DNA from: JAXHUH01 sp034211175
GTDB taxonomy: Bacteria; Actinomycetota; Acidimicrobiia; Acidimicrobiales; CAIXPF01
DNA length: 24,318 nucleotides
Assembly (NCBI GenBank): GCA_034211175.1
Contig: JAXHUH010000246.1
Location: forward strand, 1-24,318
Reading direction: 5' to 3'
Shown in pieces: positions 23,011 to 24,318 of the stretch. The number at the start of each line of letters is the position of its first letter. Position 1 is the stretch's first letter. The notes beneath the pieces are model-generated. The model was given only the letters and a program-made list of their open reading frames with translations, was not told the DNA's origin and made no database searches. The position numbers and the translations under genes were made by a program.

Positions 23011-23760
23011 ATGGGCACGCCCCGTCTCGACATCACCGGCCACCGGGCGACGATCACGCTCGATCGTCCGGACAAGCGGAACCGGATCGGCAACGACGAC
23101 CTCGAGGCGCTCGCGGTCCACCTCGATCGGATCGACACCGACCGCGAGGTGCGGTCGCTGGAGCTGCGGGCCGAGCCACCCGTCTTCTGCGCCGGCTACG
23201 ACCTCGGTTCCATCGGGGGCGAGGCGCCGCCGGTGTCGTTCGCCGAGCTGTGCGACCGTCTCGAGCGGGTGCGGGTGCCGTCGATCGCGGTGATCGAGGG
23301 GGGCGTGTACGGCGGGGGCGTCGACCTGCTCCTGGCGTGTGACCTGCGGATCGGGACGCCGGCCGCCACCCTGCGGATGCCGGCGGTGCGTCTCGGCATC
23401 CAGTACTACGCGTCCGGGCTGCGCCGGGCGACAGCCACCCTGGGGCCGGCGACGGCCAAGCGGCTGTTCCTGCTCGCCGAGCAGCACGATGCCGACGCCC
23501 TGCACCGCCTCGGCGTGCTCGACGAGCTGGTCCCGTCCGAGGAGCTGGGGTCGGTGGTCGACGCCTGGACCGACGCGCTGGCCGCCGGTGCCCCGGGCGC
23601 GGTCGCCTCGACCAAGGCGGCGATCGCGTCGTTCGCCCGGGGCGACGGCCACGAGCCGACCATCGACGAGGGCCACCGGGCCAGCATCGCCAGCGCCGAC
23701 CACGCCGAGGCCCTCACCGCCCGCGCCGAACGCCGCGACCCCCGCTTCACCGGCACCTGA
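23011..23760 (+). CDS. Enoyl-CoA hydratase/isomerase (crotonase) family protein lacking the usual catalytic glutamates
   Basis: The 249-residue product has the crotonase fold markers: ITLDRPDKRNRIG (15-27), oxyanion-hole FCAGYDL (59-65) and GGVYGGGVDLLLACD (97-111). In hydratases two glutamates act, one in AGGGxELA and one in PEvxLGi. Here the first is replaced by Asp (D105 in GGGVDLL) and the second by Ala (MPAVRLGI, A125). It therefore is probably not a normal enoyl-CoA hydratase; an isomerase, thioesterase or lyase of the superfamily, or polyketide-type decarboxylation, are possible. The start ATG 23011 lies 94 bases from the divergent cyclase gene. A large inverted repeat follows the stop at once. 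Confidence 0.87.
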   Translation: MGTPRLDITGHRATITLDRPDKRNRIGNDDLEALAVHLDRIDTDREVRSLELRAEPPVFCAGYDLGSIGGEAPPVSFAELCDRLERVRVPSIAVIEGGVYGGGVDLLLACDLRIGTPAATLRMPAVRLGIQYYASGLRRATATLGPATAKRLFLLAEQHDADALHRLGVLDELVPSEELGSVVDAWTDALAAGAPGAVASTKAAIASFARGDGHEPTIDEGHRASIASADHAEALTARAERRDPRFTGT

Positions 23761-23765
23761 CCCAC

Positions 23766-23835
23766 CCACGACCCCGTTCTGGGCATCACATCTGCCACGG
23801 CGTGGTCGGATCCGATACCCAGTTCGGGGTGGTTG
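23766..23835 (+). terminator. Long imperfect inverted repeat after the crotonase gene, likely terminator
   Basis: Left arm 23766-23787 and right arm 23814-23835 pair over about 22 positions with a few mismatches (core CCCGTTCTGGG against CCCAGTTCGGG). The loop contains a second hairpin (CCAC-GGC-GTGG, about 23795-23805) and a palindrome TCGGATCCGA (23806-23815). The position six bases after the stop suits transcription termination or mRNA 3'-end protection, but no T-run follows. Confidence 0.5.
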
Positions 23836-23950
23836 CGGTCCTGCGGTTCGGCGGAGCGGCCCGGGCGGGGGTGCAGGCGGGGGGTCGGGATCCCGATGAA
23901 GATGCGGGGGCACCGGTACCCGGTGTTCGCTGCGATGATGATGCGCCCGA

Positions 23951-23956
23951 TACGGT
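23951..23956 (+). promoter_or_regulatory. Possible -10 box (TACGGT) of the last gene
   Basis: The hexamer is the same TACGGT as before two other genes, 31 bases from the ATG at 23988. A purine-rich GAGAGGA (23967-23973) between them may be a distant Shine-Dalgarno sequence, implying a short leader. Confidence 0.3.
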
Positions 23957-23987
23957 TCGATCGACCGAGAGGAACGAGACCGACACC

Positions 23988-24318
23988 ATGGCCAAGACGC
24001 CTCCCATCGACGCTCCGCTGCGCAAGAACGAGAAGGTCATCGCGACCGAGGACCTCCCCCGCGTGCCGGAGGGGACCACGGGTGTGGTGAAGCTGGTCAA
24101 CGGGTTCACGTGGACCCGCTACTGGGTCTTCTTCGACAACGGCGTCCAGATGGGCTCGATCGACGGCTCCAAGCTGGTGCGCGCCGCGCACTGGGAGGAG
24201 TACAAGGTCCGCCGGGTCGAGGAGGCCGAGCGACGCGAGCGCGAGGGCGAGGCCGCAGCGACGGCCGCCGCCGAGGCGCCCGCGGAGACCGCAGCGGTCG
24301 ACGACGGCAAGCCCAAGG
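23988..24318 (+). CDS. Conserved-looking hypothetical protein, 5' part (runs off the right edge)
   Basis: From ATG 23988 the frame is open to the window end, giving 110 residues. A compact N-terminal domain (about 10-70) is rich in aromatic and beta-forming residues: GVVKLVNGFTWTRYWVFFDN, then QMGSIDGSKLVRAAHWEEY. This looks like a small SH3-type barrel. A charged helix follows (VRRVEEAERREREGE), then an Ala/Glu-rich low-complexity tail that is still open at the edge. No membrane segment or signal peptide is present, so it should be cytoplasmic. I do not recognise the family, and the function is unknown. Codon pattern (G/C third positions) is fully coding-like. Confidence 0.7.
   Translation, partial: MAKTPPIDAPLRKNEKVIATEDLPRVPEGTTGVVKLVNGFTWTRYWVFFDNGVQMGSIDGSKLVRAAHWEEYKVRRVEEAERREREGEAAATAAAEAPAETAAVDDGKPK

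Overview
The window is GC-rich (about 70% by eye) and densely coded on both strands. It uses many GTG starts and has short gaps or ATGA/GTGA overlaps between co-oriented genes. Gene content (paired CNNM/CBS proteins, a DUF222-HNH protein, MurL/MurD2, a DUF4062/STAND pair, leaderless-type -10 boxes) suggests an actinobacterium, perhaps a member of the Acidimicrobiia. That placement is inference from gene content only. A 100-N scaffold gap at 16830-16929 shows that this is a draft assembly. No rRNA, tRNA, CRISPR array or insertion sequence was seen, and no gene-free stretch exceeds 300 bases.

Layout. 1-3868: three minus-strand zinc-ribbon membrane-protein paralogues (the leftmost runs off the window), interrupted by a plus-strand homocysteine S-methyltransferase. 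4033-4761: a maleate isomerase-like Asp/Glu racemase-superfamily enzyme. 4765-6321: a secreted Ig-repeat protein with a C-terminal anchor that apparently starts at ACG. 6390-6410: a perfect FadR/GntR-type operator in front of an enolase-superfamily gene (6426-7537, frameshifted). 7618-10211: two overlapping CNNM/CorC-type genes. 10417-11247: an SDR dehydrogenase. 11165-13753: an ECF sigma factor and a membrane propeller protein that may be its anti-sigma factor. 13877-15238: a DUF222-HNH protein.

15524-19159 is the most interesting locus. It is a two-gene NLR-like system: a small TIR-like DUF4062 protein whose last 20 residues carry a short motif, followed with a 1-base overlap by a STAND (NB-ARC-like) ATPase with TPR repeats that carries almost the same motif at its N terminus. 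The architecture matches the bacterial amyloid-signalling (BASS-type) effector/receptor pairs, in which a nucleated motif links receptor to effector. The TPR units are nearly identical at DNA level, which is why the assembly breaks there. The flanks of the gap join exactly in phase and in frame.

19233-22916 is a translationally coupled minus-strand operon: D-glutamate cyclase, MurL epimerase and MurD2 ligase. Together they build D-Glu into peptidoglycan from L-Glu and probably remove free D-Glu. 23011-23760 is a crotonase-fold protein lacking the usual catalytic glutamates, followed by a long inverted repeat. 23988-24318 is the start of a conserved-looking hypothetical protein.

Several genes appear to carry single-base indels (near 3863, 7383 and 11210). 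One correction, at 11210, repairs two convergent genes at once. These are either assembly errors or real lesions, and raw reads would decide.
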